Shown: positions 15,662-24,030 of the stretch, in pieces
Layout of the letters: every line of letters begins with the position of its first letter
How positions within the stretch are numbered: position 1 is the stretch's first letter
Source of the DNA: Acetobacteraceae bacterium
GTDB taxonomy: Bacteria > Pseudomonadota > Alphaproteobacteria > Zavarziniales > Zavarziniaceae
Direction of reading: 5' to 3'
NCBI GenBank assembly: GCA_947379865.1
Contig: CANCOY010000042.1
Coordinates: forward strand, 1-30,116
DNA length: 30,116 bases
Translations under genes and position numbers: made by a program
The notes under the pieces: model-generated
Databases searched by the model: none
The model's input: the letters and a program-made list of their open reading frames with translations, nothing else
What the model was told of the DNA's origin: nothing

Positions 15662-16402
15662 ATGCGCGTGTCCCTTGTTCTTGCGGCTACGGTCGCCCTG
15701 CTGCTGGTTCCCTCGGCTCCTAGCCATGCAACTGAAGAGGTTCTGGCGTGTGACCCGGCTGGCAGCGACGAGATGCCTGCCCTGATGGAGGCCACGCGCG
15801 CCAAGGTTCGGAAACAGGCGCGCTTCTGTGCGGATATCGACATATCTGGTCTCGACCGGGCGGCCTTTGAGCCTCAGATGGATGCGGATGGCAGCGACAC
15901 CCTTCAGGTTGGCGCGGTGAGCCTGCGCCCGTCGGATGGAAGCTTTTCTGTCACACTCGTGCGCATGGATTCTGCGACCGAGGCAACACCGGTACGGGTG
16001 GTCCGGGGGCGTTACTTCCAGTCACAGCCGGTGATCGTGGCAAGCCATCGCATTGATGTCGGTTCAGTGATTGGCCCAGATGACATCACGATCATGCGCA
16101 TCGCGCCCGAGGATGCCCCCCAACGGGCGGCAACGCGCCTGGAGGATGTGGTGGGCATGGCGGCACGCTGGACAATTCCGCCGCGCACCGTCGTCACCGC
16201 TTCTCAGGTTGAGCCGCATTTTGTGGTGCGCAAGGGCAATCGGCTGATGGCCGTGTTTCAGGGCCCCAATGTCGCCCTCAGCACCGAGGCCGTGGCCGCG
16301 GAAAACGGCGCGCTTGGCCAGATGATTTCGTTGAAGAACATGACGTCGAACCGGGTCATCCAGGCCCGGGTTCGCGATGCCAACACCGCCATTGTTCAGT
16401 AA
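15662..16402 (+). CDS. flgA: P-ring assembly chaperone FlgA
   Basis: FlgA is a periplasmic chaperone for FlgI polymerisation into the P ring. The 246-residue protein has a signal peptide (residues 1-23, MRVSLVLAAT... ending PSHA) and the C-terminal SAF-like domain with VVASHRIDVGSVIGPDDITI and RWTIPPRTVVTASQVEPHFV, then VRKGNRLMAVFQGPNVALST. The ATG at 15662 is preferred over a GTG at 15653 because AGGTGA sits 5 bases ahead and the signal peptide starts cleanly. The ribosome site overlaps the flgG stop, so translation is probably coupled. flgI, its client gene, is not in the window. Confidence 0.9.
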   Translation: MRVSLVLAATVALLLVPSAPSHATEEVLACDPAGSDEMPALMEATRAKVRKQARFCADIDISGLDRAAFEPQMDADGSDTLQVGAVSLRPSDGSFSVTLVRMDSATEATPVRVVRGRYFQSQPVIVASHRIDVGSVIGPDDITIMRIAPEDAPQRAATRLEDVVGMAARWTIPPRTVVTASQVEPHFVVRKGNRLMAVFQGPNVALSTEAVAAENGALGQMISLKNMTSNRVIQARVRDANTAIVQ

Positions 16403-16412
16403 GGGGAAAAAG

Positions 16413-17171
16413 ATGCGCACTCATGTCCTGGCCCTGCTGGCCTCCGTTTCCCTACTTGGCCTGTCAATGACGGGTTGTGCCACCGCAGATCGCCTCGCCG
16501 AGGTTGGTCGCCCCCCGGCCATGACCAAGATTGGCGATGTCCGGGGCGCAATGGATCCCGACAAGATCATCTACCCGGTGGGAATTGAGGCGCCGGTGAA
16601 GCCCACCTCCAACTCGTTGTGGCGGCTTGGCTCCAAGACTTTCCTCAAGGACCAGCGGGCGGCGCGGGTTGGCGATGTTGTGACGGTCAGCATTGCCATC
16701 TCCGAGAATGCGACGCTGGCCAACGACCTTTCGCGCTCGCGCACCAATGATGACTCGCTGAACCTTGGCAACCTCGGCGGCTATGCCAGCCGGCTTGGCA
16801 GCATATTGCCGGGTCACCCGACCGTTGATCCCACGGAATTGCTGGGCTCATCAGGCTCTGCCAACCTTACGACGTCGGGCTCGGCTTCCCGCAGCGAGGA
16901 TATCAACCTCAGCGTCGCTGCCGTGGTTGTCGATCGTCTGACAAATGGCAATTTCGTGATCTCGGGCAAGCAGGAAGTCAGGGTAAACAATGAACTGCGC
17001 GACGTTCGGGTCGCTGGGATCGTGCGTCCCCAGGACATCGATTCAAACAATGCTGTTGCCTATGACAAGATTGCCGAAGCACGCATCAGCTATGGCGGGC
17101 GTGGGGTTCTCTCGGATTACCAGCAGCCGCCGATCGGCGCCGAGATCATGGAAGTGATCCGGCCGTTCTGA
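16413..17171 (+). CDS. flgH: Flagellar L-ring lipoprotein FlgH
   Basis: FlgH forms the outer-membrane L ring around the flagellar rod. The 252-residue precursor has a lipoprotein signal (hydrophobic stretch, then SMTGC with Cys22 as lipidation site). The mature part has LRLGSKTFLKDQRAARVGDV-like text and VVTVSIAISENATLANDLSR, then VVVDRLTNGNFVISGKQEVR and NELRDVRVAGIVRPQDIDSN, all typical of FlgH. The ATG at 16413 has an AAGGGGAA ribosome site; an earlier in-frame ATG inside flgA gives a poor signal. It is the last gene of the operon and is followed by a strong terminator. Confidence 0.95.
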   Translation: MRTHVLALLASVSLLGLSMTGCATADRLAEVGRPPAMTKIGDVRGAMDPDKIIYPVGIEAPVKPTSNSLWRLGSKTFLKDQRAARVGDVVTVSIAISENATLANDLSRSRTNDDSLNLGNLGGYASRLGSILPGHPTVDPTELLGSSGSANLTTSGSASRSEDINLSVAAVVVDRLTNGNFVISGKQEVRVNNELRDVRVAGIVRPQDIDSNNAVAYDKIAEARISYGGRGVLSDYQQPPIGAEIMEVIRPF

Positions 17172-17202
17172 TCACGGACCAGACATTTCGCGGCTGATTT
17201 CC

Positions 17203-17237
17203 AAAGGCCCGGGCTGCACATGGCGGCCCGGGCCTTT
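17203..17237 (+). terminator. Rho-independent terminator after flgH
   Basis: A perfect 12-bp stem (AAAGGCCCGGGC at 17203-17214 pairing with 17226-17237) encloses an 11-base loop and ends in TTTT. It lies 31 bases after the flgH stop and closes the flgF-flgH operon. Confidence 0.85.
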
Positions 17238-17259
17238 TCGTGTCGACGGTCCGGGCAGC

Positions 17260-17402
17260 ACGGGCAATTGGGTTGTTTCAGCATATAAAAGCAATATCGG
17301 TGTTTCATATATGATATTATCTTGAATTCCCGATATATTATTTATAGACATTAGATAAATATGATTGAGGTAGAATATTTATTTAATCAATCTTGAGAAA
17401 AT
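17260..17402. other. AT-rich intergenic stretch before cheA
   Basis: In a GC-rich window, this stretch is strikingly AT-rich and carries CATATATG-type palindromes and an inverted repeat GATTGA / TCAATC (17363-17368 and 17387-17392). It contains no gene. It likely holds promoter and protein-binding sites (for example a nucleoid protein such as IHF) for the chemotaxis operon, but I could not fit a clear consensus. The whole gene-free stretch from 17172 to 17471 consists of the flgH terminator, this region and a weak promoter. Confidence 0.6.
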
Positions 17403-17422
17403 TTGCTGAATATCTGTATGCT
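17393..17422 (+). promoter_or_regulatory. Weak sigma-70-type promoter candidate for cheA
   Basis: TTGAGA (17393-17398) and TATGCT (17417-17422) are spaced by 18 bases and would place the transcription start about 40 bases before the cheA ATG. Both hexamers match only partly. Confidence 0.25.
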
Positions 17423-17471
17423 GTGCAATCTGGTCACAGGCGTGACCCATACTCTTATTCTGGCGGCAGCC

Positions 17472-20093
17472 ATGGATGATCTCATTGCTGAATTCATCGT
17501 TGAGACGAACGAAAATCTTGGTTCTCTTGACGTAGATCTGGTGAAACTGGAACTTGCTCCCGAGGACAGTGATCTTCTCGGGCGGGTGTTCCGCGTGTTC
17601 CACACGATCAAGGGAACCTGTGGATTCCTCGGTCTTGGCCGCCTTGAAGGCGTCGCCCATTCTGCCGAGAACATTCTGGGGCAGATTCGTGATGGCCAGA
17701 TCGCTGCCGACAGCGCACGGATTTCCATCATTCTGCAGGCGGTTGACCGCATCAAGGTGCTGCTGATTGAACTGGGGCGCGATGGCGTCGAGCCGGAAGG
17801 CGAAGATCGCGACCTTATCGCAGCACTTGATGCGGCGGCGTTGTCTGTGGCCGGGGACGTTCCGCCTACAAGCCCTGCCTTTCCATTCGATGAAATGCCG
17901 GCAGTTCAGGAAGAGGCATCGCTGCCGATGGGGGACCTCCCCATGGCAAATGTCCCTGAGGCTGCACTGTCGCAGCGACCGGTGATGCCGAAGAAACCGG
18001 TTGAGCCCGATGGCGGCGCGGTTGCGCCGGCGGCAGCGATTGACTCGCAGGCGACAATTCGCGTCGGGCTTGGCGTGCTCGAGAACATGATGACCCTGGT
18101 GAGCGAGCTTGTGTTGACGCGCAACCAGATCCAGCAGGTGCAGCGAAGCCACGCGCGGCCGGAATTTGCCGGCCCCTTCCAGCGTCTCAACCAGGTCGTG
18201 TCTGAACTTCAGGAACAGGTCATGAAGACGCGCATGCAGCCGATTGGCAATGCGTGGGCCAAGCTCCCTCGGATCGTGCGCGATCTGGGGCATGAACTCG
18301 GCAAGAAGATCGACCTTGTGATGCTGGGGGCAGAAACGGAGCTCGACCGGCAGGTGCTGGAACTGATCCGTGATCCGCTGACCCACATGGTGCGCAATTC
18401 GGCGGATCATGGCATCGAGCCGCCAACCGAGCGCCTGGCGGCCGGCAAGCCCGAGACCGGCCGGATAAGGCTCAGCGCTTTCCATGAAGGCGGCCAGGTC
18501 ATCATCGAGATTTCCGATGATGGCCGGGGCATGCCCATGGCGCGGATACGGCGCAAGCTGGTGGAACGTAACTGGGCGACGGAAGCAGAGGCCGCCGCCA
18601 TGTCGGACGCGCAGGTGCGCCAGTACATCTTCAAACCCGGCTTCTCCACCGCAGAGACGGTGACCTCCGTCTCTGGTCGTGGCGTGGGCATGGACGTGGT
18701 GCGCGCCAATATCGAGAGGATTGGTGGAACGGTGGAGTTTTCCTCCATCGAGGGGCGCGGCACCCGTTTCATGATCCGCATACCGCTGACGCTTGCCATC
18801 ATCTCTGCACTGATCTTTGAGGCAGAGGGAGAGCGTTTTGCCCTCTCTCAGGCCAGTATTGTCGAGCTTGTCCTGCTGGATGGCGCCGCAGAGCGTCGCG
18901 TGGAGTACCTCAAGGGGAACGCATTCCTGAGGTTGCGAAACCGTCTGCTGCCGCTTGTCTCGCTTCGCCATGTCCTCAACCCGACAGCATCTGAAGATGC
19001 CGAACTCGAAGGGTTCGTCATTGTCGTCAACGTCGGCAATACGAAGTACGGGCTTGTGGTCGACCAGGTCTTCGACACTGAGGAAATCGTCGTCAAGCCG
19101 GTTTCTCCTTTGCTCCGCCAGGAGACGGTCTATTCCGGCAATACAATCCTGGGCGACGGTCGGGTGGTGATGATCCTTGATCCGTCCGGGCTTGCAGCCT
19201 CGCTGACTGGCGAGCCTGCCCTCTCAGTGGTGGAAGACCTTAACCAGGAAGAGGTCACCGACACCGACGTCATGGAAAAGACGGCCTTCCTGGTGTTCAA
19301 GGCGGGTGGTTTCGAGGTGAAGGGCGTGCCGCTGGGGCTGGTTGCCCGCATCGAAGACGTGGCCCTGTCGGATATCGAGCAATCCAGCGACCAGATGGTC
19401 ATTCAATATCGCGGCACCCTTATGCCACTGGTGCCTTTTGACCCCGCCTTTGATCCAGAAGGCAGCGGCACCCGGCCGGTTCTGGTGTTTGCGGAAGATG
19501 GCCGGCAGATGGGCCTCATCGTTGATGACATCGTTGACATCGTCTCGACCGAGCTTGAACTGAAGCTTGTCTCCGAGCGCCCTGGCCTGATTGGGAGCAT
19601 GACGCTCCAGGGCCACGCAACAGATATCATTGATGTTGGCTACTATGTGGAGCAGGCGTTCCATAACTGGTTCGAGCGCGACCGGCGCCTGGCCGATGAA
19701 CTGAATGGTGAGAGTCGGCGCCTTCTGTTTGTCGATGACAGTGCATTTTTCCGCAGCATGATGACGCCCCGGCTTGCCGCACGCGGCTATCGGGTCCACG
19801 TCGTCGGCAGCGCGGCCGATGCACTGGCCCGGCTTGAGTCCTCAACCAGGCCCTTCTTTGCCATCGTCACCGATATCGACATGCCCGATATGGACGGCAT
19901 CGAATTCGCAAAACGGGTGCGCGCGAACCCCCGCTTTGCCAAAACGCCCCTGATTGCCCTGTCCTCCCTGGCAAAGCCGGCAAGCATCGCCGCCGGTCTG
20001 GCAGCCGGAATAGACAATTACGTATCAAAGGCCGAGAGGGATGCCGTGTTTGACCATCTCGCCCGCTTTCTCGAGAATCTGGCTGAAACATGA
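17472..20093 (+). CDS. cheA: Chemotaxis histidine kinase CheA fused to CheW-like and receiver domains
   Basis: CheA phosphorylates its own HPt histidine and passes the phosphate to response regulators. The 873-residue protein has an HPt domain with His44 in VFHTIKGTCGFLG. It continues with a dimerisation helix (MMTLVSELVLTRNQIQQV) and the HATPase core: N box VRNSADHGIE, G1 SDDGRGM, G2 SGRGVGMD. A CheW-like regulatory domain (to about 590), a second CheW-like domain (about 605-720) and a C-terminal receiver with VDDS, phosphoacceptor Asp801 in TDIDMPDMDG and SSLAKPAS follow. The normal length is about 650-700, so the last parts are fused additions. ATG 17472 is chosen over an ORF extension to 17403 because MDDLIAEFIVETNENL is the usual beginning. 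Its ribosome site is weak. The stop overlaps cheW (ATGA). Confidence 0.93.
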   Translation: MDDLIAEFIVETNENLGSLDVDLVKLELAPEDSDLLGRVFRVFHTIKGTCGFLGLGRLEGVAHSAENILGQIRDGQIAADSARISIILQAVDRIKVLLIELGRDGVEPEGEDRDLIAALDAAALSVAGDVPPTSPAFPFDEMPAVQEEASLPMGDLPMANVPEAALSQRPVMPKKPVEPDGGAVAPAAAIDSQATIRVGLGVLENMMTLVSELVLTRNQIQQVQRSHARPEFAGPFQRLNQVVSELQEQVMKTRMQPIGNAWAKLPRIVRDLGHELGKKIDLVMLGAETELDRQVLELIRDPLTHMVRNSADHGIEPPTERLAAGKPETGRIRLSAFHEGGQVIIEISDDGRGMPMARIRRKLVERNWATEAEAAAMSDAQVRQYIFKPGFSTAETVTSVSGRGVGMDVVRANIERIGGTVEFSSIEGRGTRFMIRIPLTLAIISALIFEAEGERFALSQASIVELVLLDGAAERRVEYLKGNAFLRLRNRLLPLVSLRHVLNPTASEDAELEGFVIVVNVGNTKYGLVVDQVFDTEEIVVKPVSPLLRQETVYSGNTILGDGRVVMILDPSGLAASLTGEPALSVVEDLNQEEVTDTDVMEKTAFLVFKAGGFEVKGVPLGLVARIEDVALSDIEQSSDQMVIQYRGTLMPLVPFDPAFDPEGSGTRPVLVFAEDGRQMGLIVDDIVDIVSTELELKLVSERPGLIGSMTLQGHATDIIDVGYYVEQAFHNWFERDRRLADELNGESRRLLFVDDSAFFRSMMTPRLAARGYRVHVVGSAADALARLESSTRPFFAIVTDIDMPDMDGIEFAKRVRANPRFAKTPLIALSSLAKPASIAAGLAAGIDNYVSKAERDAVFDHLARFLENLAET

Positions 20094-20623
20094 GCGATAT
20101 CGAAATACGCAATGCCGCCGAGGCTGGCAATGATGCAGCTGGCCTGTCGGCAGAGCCTGATGGTGCCCAGATTGATGCGGTGGTCATCCATATCCGGGGC
20201 CATCTGTTTGGCATTCGGGTCGGGCTGGTCCGTGATGTGCTGAGCCCGCACCCACTCACCTTTGTGCACCGTGCACCACCTGAGGTTGCCGGTCTGCTCA
20301 ATCTCCGTGGGCGCATTGTGACGGCGATAAATCTGCATGTCCGCCTTGGCCTCAGCTCAGAGATATCGGTACACGAACGGCTTCATGTGGTGGTCGAAAG
20401 TGGTGGCGAGCTTTATGCCCTGCTGGTTGACCGGGTTGGGGATGTTATTTCGCTTGGTGCAGAGGAAAGCCCGCGCGCCAAGGCCCAGCTCAACCGCGAC
20501 TGGGAAGCGGCCGCCGAGGGGGTCTTTGCCCTTGAGGGTGGCCTGCTCGTTCTGCTCGACGTCTCGCAAATCATTGGTTCCCGCGCCGGGCTGGGTCTTG
20601 TTACGGAAGAACATGCAGCATGA
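20090..20623 (+). CDS. cheW: Chemotaxis coupling protein CheW
   Basis: CheW couples chemoreceptors to CheA. The 177-residue protein has an acidic, Ala-rich extension of about 25 residues and then a complete CheW domain: VVIHIRGHLFGIRVGLVRDV, the receptor-contacting loop PEVAGLLNLRGRIVTAINLH, LYALLVDRVGDVISLGAEES and a terminal GGLLVLLDVSQII. It lies in the cheA-cheW-cheB-cheR operon and overlaps both neighbours by 4 bases (ATGA), which implies coupled translation and fixed stoichiometry. Nothing unusual was seen apart from the N-terminal extension. Confidence 0.94.
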   Translation: MSDIEIRNAAEAGNDAAGLSAEPDGAQIDAVVIHIRGHLFGIRVGLVRDVLSPHPLTFVHRAPPEVAGLLNLRGRIVTAINLHVRLGLSSEISVHERLHVVVESGGELYALLVDRVGDVISLGAEESPRAKAQLNRDWEAAAEGVFALEGGLLVLLDVSQIIGSRAGLGLVTEEHAA

Positions 20624-21810
20624 CATCGTCTTTGGGGGATGGGGGCGATGCGTCGGGCATGCCCCAGATTACGGTGCTGCTGGCTGATGATTCACTGACA
20701 ACAAGGGGGGCGATCCGCCGCGCGCTTGCCCTGACCCCGGATATCCAGGTGGTTGCCGAGGCGTCAAACGGTCAGGCCGCCATCGACCTGGCGGGCGAAA
20801 CCTTGCCCAGTGTCATTGTCCTCGACATCGAAATGCCGATCCTCTCGGGGCTTGAGGCCTTGCCGCGCATCCTGATGGCAAGTCCGAACAGCCGTATTGT
20901 TGTCGCCAGCGCCCTGACACATCGCAATGCCGCCATCAGCCTGCAGGCGCTGCATCTGGGAGCTAGCGACTACATCGGTAAGCCGTCGCTTGAGAGCGGG
21001 CAGACCTTTGAGAGCTTCAGCACAGAACTGGCCACAAAGATTCGGGCGCTGGCCAGGGCCCGCAGCGCCCCGGCGATCAAGAGAGCCGCGCCACTGGCCA
21101 GTGCACCCCCGGCGGGCAGTACCCCCGCCCCGCGAAGCGCGGCCATGGCGGCTAAAGCTCCGGGTGCTCACGATAATACACCGGTGAAGCTTCGCGGCAT
21201 GAGTGGCCGGAAACCCGACATCATCGTGGTCGGCTCCTCGACCGGGGGGCCTCAGGCGCTGATGCGGCTGTTGCCCAAGATTGTCGAGCGGGCCAGCCAG
21301 CCAATCCTCATCGTTCAGCACATGCCGCCGACCTTCACCAAAATCCTGTCTGAGCATGTCGCAAGCTATACCGGGCGCCCCTGCAGGGAAGCTGAAGATG
21401 GCGAGATCATGAAGGCCGGTCACATCTATGTGGCGCCTGGCAACTACCATATGCGGGTATCGGGGCGCCGGCTGTCGCCGGTGCTGAGGCTGGATCAGGG
21501 AGCGCAGGAGAATTTTTGCCGCCCCGCCGTTGATCCCTTGCTGCGCAGCGTGGCGGAGGTTTTTGGCGCCAATGCCATTGCCTGCATCCTCACGGGCATG
21601 GGCCAGGATGGACTGGCCGGCGCCCGAGAGTTCGTTGCGGCCGGCGGCACTCTGTTTGCCCAAGACGAGGAAAGCAGCGTCGTCTGGGGCATGCCGGGCG
21701 CCGTTGCGATGGCGGGGCTTTGTACTGCTGTCCTGCAGCCCGAAGCCCTTGGCGAGCGCATTGGCCGGATCGCTGCGTCTGGCACAAGCGCCTCAGGTTC
21801 CGGCGCATGA
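20620..21810 (+). CDS. cheB: Chemoreceptor methylesterase/deamidase CheB
   Basis: CheB removes methyl groups from chemoreceptors and is activated by CheA phosphorylation. The 396-residue protein has an N-terminal receiver (LLADDS at the acidic pocket, phosphoacceptor Asp69 in LDIEMPILSG, Lys in IGKPS), a Pro/Ala-rich linker (about 150-190) and a C-terminal esterase. The catalytic triad is visible: Ser207 in GSSTGGPQAL, His234 in VQHMPP and Asp330 in GMGQDG. The family signature also includes VAPGNYHMRV. A PGAVAMAGL segment follows. The start overlaps the cheW stop as ATGA. The first 14 residues are a short extension before the receiver. Confidence 0.96.
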   Translation: MTSSLGDGGDASGMPQITVLLADDSLTTRGAIRRALALTPDIQVVAEASNGQAAIDLAGETLPSVIVLDIEMPILSGLEALPRILMASPNSRIVVASALTHRNAAISLQALHLGASDYIGKPSLESGQTFESFSTELATKIRALARARSAPAIKRAAPLASAPPAGSTPAPRSAAMAAKAPGAHDNTPVKLRGMSGRKPDIIVVGSSTGGPQALMRLLPKIVERASQPILIVQHMPPTFTKILSEHVASYTGRPCREAEDGEIMKAGHIYVAPGNYHMRVSGRRLSPVLRLDQGAQENFCRPAVDPLLRSVAEVFGANAIACILTGMGQDGLAGAREFVAAGGTLFAQDEESSVVWGMPGAVAMAGLCTAVLQPEALGERIGRIAASGTSASGSGA

Positions 21811-22628
21811 CAGCAACCCTGGAATACCTCTCCGATCTCGTCAGGCGGTATTCGGGAATCCAGATTCCAGAAGAGAAGTTCTATCTTTTCGATAATCGCC
21901 TCCACCCGGTCCTCAAGAAACATGCCCTTCCGGCTTTGGAAGACCTTGCTGTCAGGCTGCGGGGAAACCCCTCGGGGCCGCTGTTTTCTGACCTCATCGA
22001 TGCGATGACCACGAACGAGACCTATTTCTTCCGCGACAAGAAGCCCTTCGACGAACTGGCAAATGCCATTCTGCCCCTGCTGCCGGCCGGCGCCACGGGG
22101 GCGGGGACCCTGCGCATATGGTCGGCCGCCTGCGCCACCGGTCAGGAGGCTTATTCCACGGCCATGCTGCTGTCCGAGGATGGCTGGGTTGATCGCGGTG
22201 GCCGGGTTGAAATCCTCGCGACCGATATCTCTGGCCATGCCCTGCAGCGCGGCATGGATGCAGTCTATTCCACCCATGAGGTGCAACGCGGTCTGCCTGC
22301 CGAGTACCTCGGCAAGTACTTTGAGCCGATCCATGGCGACTGGCGGATCCAGGCAGCGCTTCGCCAGATGGTGCGGTTCGAGAAACTGAACCTGCTGGAA
22401 CCGGTATTCGGGATTGGCCGTTTTGACGTGATTTTCTGCCGCAATGTCCTGATCTATTTTGACGTGCCGACGAAAATGCAAATCCTGAAGCAACTCCACC
22501 GGCACCTTGCGCCCGGTGGCGTATTTTCTCTTGGCGGCGCCGAAACCCCCATCGGCCTTACCGATCTTTATGAGCCCGCTATTCCCGGTGGCTTCTGGTG
22601 GCGGGCCCGATCGGCGCCCCAGGCCTGA
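21807..22628 (+). CDS. cheR: Chemoreceptor methyltransferase CheR
   Basis: CheR uses S-adenosylmethionine to methylate glutamates on chemoreceptors. The 273-residue protein begins MTATLEYLSDLVRRYSGIQI, the usual N-terminal helix bundle, followed by MTTNETYFFRD and the SAM-binding motif WSAACATGQEAYSTAM (normally TGEEPYS). It continues to EILATDISGHALQRG and ends with FDVIFCRNVLIYFD. The ATG at 21807 overlaps the cheB stop (ATGA); an extension to 21720 is antisense-like and discarded. It is the last gene of the che operon. A weak hairpin follows within 2 bases of the stop. Confidence 0.95.
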   Translation: MTATLEYLSDLVRRYSGIQIPEEKFYLFDNRLHPVLKKHALPALEDLAVRLRGNPSGPLFSDLIDAMTTNETYFFRDKKPFDELANAILPLLPAGATGAGTLRIWSAACATGQEAYSTAMLLSEDGWVDRGGRVEILATDISGHALQRGMDAVYSTHEVQRGLPAEYLGKYFEPIHGDWRIQAALRQMVRFEKLNLLEPVFGIGRFDVIFCRNVLIYFDVPTKMQILKQLHRHLAPGGVFSLGGAETPIGLTDLYEPAIPGGFWWRARSAPQA

Positions 22629-22629
22629 T

Positions 22630-22651
22630 GGATGCATCCTGACTTGCATCC
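22630..22651 (+). terminator. Weak hairpin after cheR
   Basis: A 7-bp inverted repeat (GGATGCA at 22630-22636 and TGCATCC at 22645-22651, 8-base loop) starts 2 bases after the cheR stop. It is followed by TTAAA rather than a T-run, so it could be an attenuator or a partial terminator before fliM. Confidence 0.35.
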
Positions 22652-22792
22652 TTAAACAGATGGAGCAATCTGCCGTCTGACTGGCGGCCGCGCCGTGGCC
22701 GCACGGCTCTTGCTCGAACCGCGGTCAATTCAGAAATTCGGGCACCTTTTGGTGTGTCGGCTGTTCGCCGGCTCCCTTGTGAAGGTACAGAA

Positions 22793-23815
22793 ATGACAGA
22801 CAAGACGCAGGCTGACGCCCCCACGGGTGAGACGGCAGGCGCAGGTGTCCTTTCCCAAGGCGAGATCGACGCCCTTTTCGGGGCAGTGAGTTCGCCCGAG
22901 CAGGAACGCGCCATTGATGTCCTGATCCAGCGCACCCGCGACGGTGCCATGCAGGACCTGCCACTTCTCGAGATTATCGCAGACCGGGTCGCACGCGCGC
23001 TTGAGACCAAGCTGCGCAATTTCTTTGGCGAGAACGTATCGGCGATGTTCGAATCCCAGCAGTCGGTGCGGCTCAGGGAATTCGTCAATCAGATCGAAAT
23101 GCCCTCGCTGATCATGATCATCCGCAACGAGGACTGGAGCGGGCAATCCCTGCTGATCATCAGCAGTCGGCTGGTCTATCTGGCTGTTGATACGCTGCTG
23201 GGGGGCAAGCGCTCCAACAATGAGCTGTCCACCGACGGCCGCCAGTTCACCAGCGTCGAGCGCCGCCTCATGACGCGCTTCGCGTCCAACTTCCTTGAGG
23301 TGGTGCAGGATTGCTGGGAGGAAGTGGTTGGCCGGTCGCGCTTCCGGGTGGATCGTATAGAAACGATTCCGCGCTTTGCCCTGATCGGGCAACCAACCCA
23401 GCCCTGTGCGGTTTCGAAATTCCGCCTTGATATTGGTGACCGGTCGGGTTTGATCACCTTGTGTCATCCCCTCTCCACCATGCATCGTTTTCGCCAGACG
23501 CTGTCCCAGATCAATTTCAGGGAAGAGGCAGCGGCCCCCGAAGATGCGGAGGCCGTGCGCCGCCACACCCTAGAGGTTCCCCTGCAGGCCGAGGCGGTGT
23601 TGATGGAGGCCGAACTCGACCTGGAGACAATCATGTCCTGGCGGCCCGGAACCGTGGTTGAAGTCCCACGCGGCCTTAATGCTGTCGTCGATCTTGTTGT
23701 CGGCGGGCGCAAGGTCATGCACGGCAAGCTTGGTCGCAAGCGTGGGCGCCTTGCCGTGGAACTTGAGGATTTTTACACGGAAGTGGACCCGGTCCGGTCA
23801 AACCTTGGCCTCTAG
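22793..23815 (+). CDS. fliM: Flagellar switch protein FliM
   Basis: FliM is the C-ring subunit that binds phosphorylated CheY and reverses or stops the motor. The 340-residue protein has the N-terminal motif VLSQGEIDALFGAV at about 19-32, normally LSQxEIDALL, linked to CheY binding and followed by a FliG-contacting middle domain. Diagnostic stretches include QLRNFFGENVSAM-like text, then LREFVNQIEMPSLIMIIRNE and LTRFASNFLEVVQDCWEEVV. The C-terminal SpoA-type domain (about 265-330) resembles FliN (TVVEVPRGLNAVVDLVVGGR then KVMHGKLGRKRGRLAVE). The ATG at 22793 has a GAAGG ribosome site; an in-frame ATG is not seen nearer. It stands 164 bases after cheR, so it could share the che transcript or have its own promoter. 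Confidence 0.94.
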   Translation: MTDKTQADAPTGETAGAGVLSQGEIDALFGAVSSPEQERAIDVLIQRTRDGAMQDLPLLEIIADRVARALETKLRNFFGENVSAMFESQQSVRLREFVNQIEMPSLIMIIRNEDWSGQSLLIISSRLVYLAVDTLLGGKRSNNELSTDGRQFTSVERRLMTRFASNFLEVVQDCWEEVVGRSRFRVDRIETIPRFALIGQPTQPCAVSKFRLDIGDRSGLITLCHPLSTMHRFRQTLSQINFREEAAAPEDAEAVRRHTLEVPLQAEAVLMEAELDLETIMSWRPGTVVEVPRGLNAVVDLVVGGRKVMHGKLGRKRGRLAVELEDFYTEVDPVRSNLGL

Positions 23816-24010
23816 AATTACGGCCTGGCCTGTCATGGCCTGGCTCTTCCGCCGGACAGCCATGCGCCTTTGGGTAAGGAAATCTTTATCTTTTGCATTC
23901 AATATCGGTGTGAAGTCGTTGTTATCGCCCAGATAAATGTCAATCTGGATCAGATGCAGCAACACAGGAATCCCGTGATCCTGATTATATCCCCATCGGC
24001 TTAGACCATT

Positions 24011-24020
24011 TTGGCGCCAA
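24011..24020. promoter_or_regulatory. Palindrome next to the ribosome site of the 94-residue gene
   Basis: TTGGCGCCAA is a perfect 10-bp palindrome that overlaps the AAGGTGA ribosome site of the gene starting at 24031. It could be a small operator or an RNA element, or chance in GC-rich DNA. Confidence 0.2.
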
Positions 24021-24030
24021 GGTGAACGTG

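Noticed and set aside
17379..18971. Long minus-strand ORF (530 codons) opposite cheA
   Set aside because: It lies wholly in antisense to a well-supported cheA; long antisense frames are common in GC-rich DNA and the protein matches no family I know.
21495..22649. Minus-strand ORF opposite cheB and cheR
   Set aside because: Antisense to two genes with clear catalytic motifs; low-complexity product.
22629..22792. Sigma-54 promoter for fliM
   Set aside because: GGGCAC near 22740 resembles a -24 element, but the matching -12 reads GGTG without GC.
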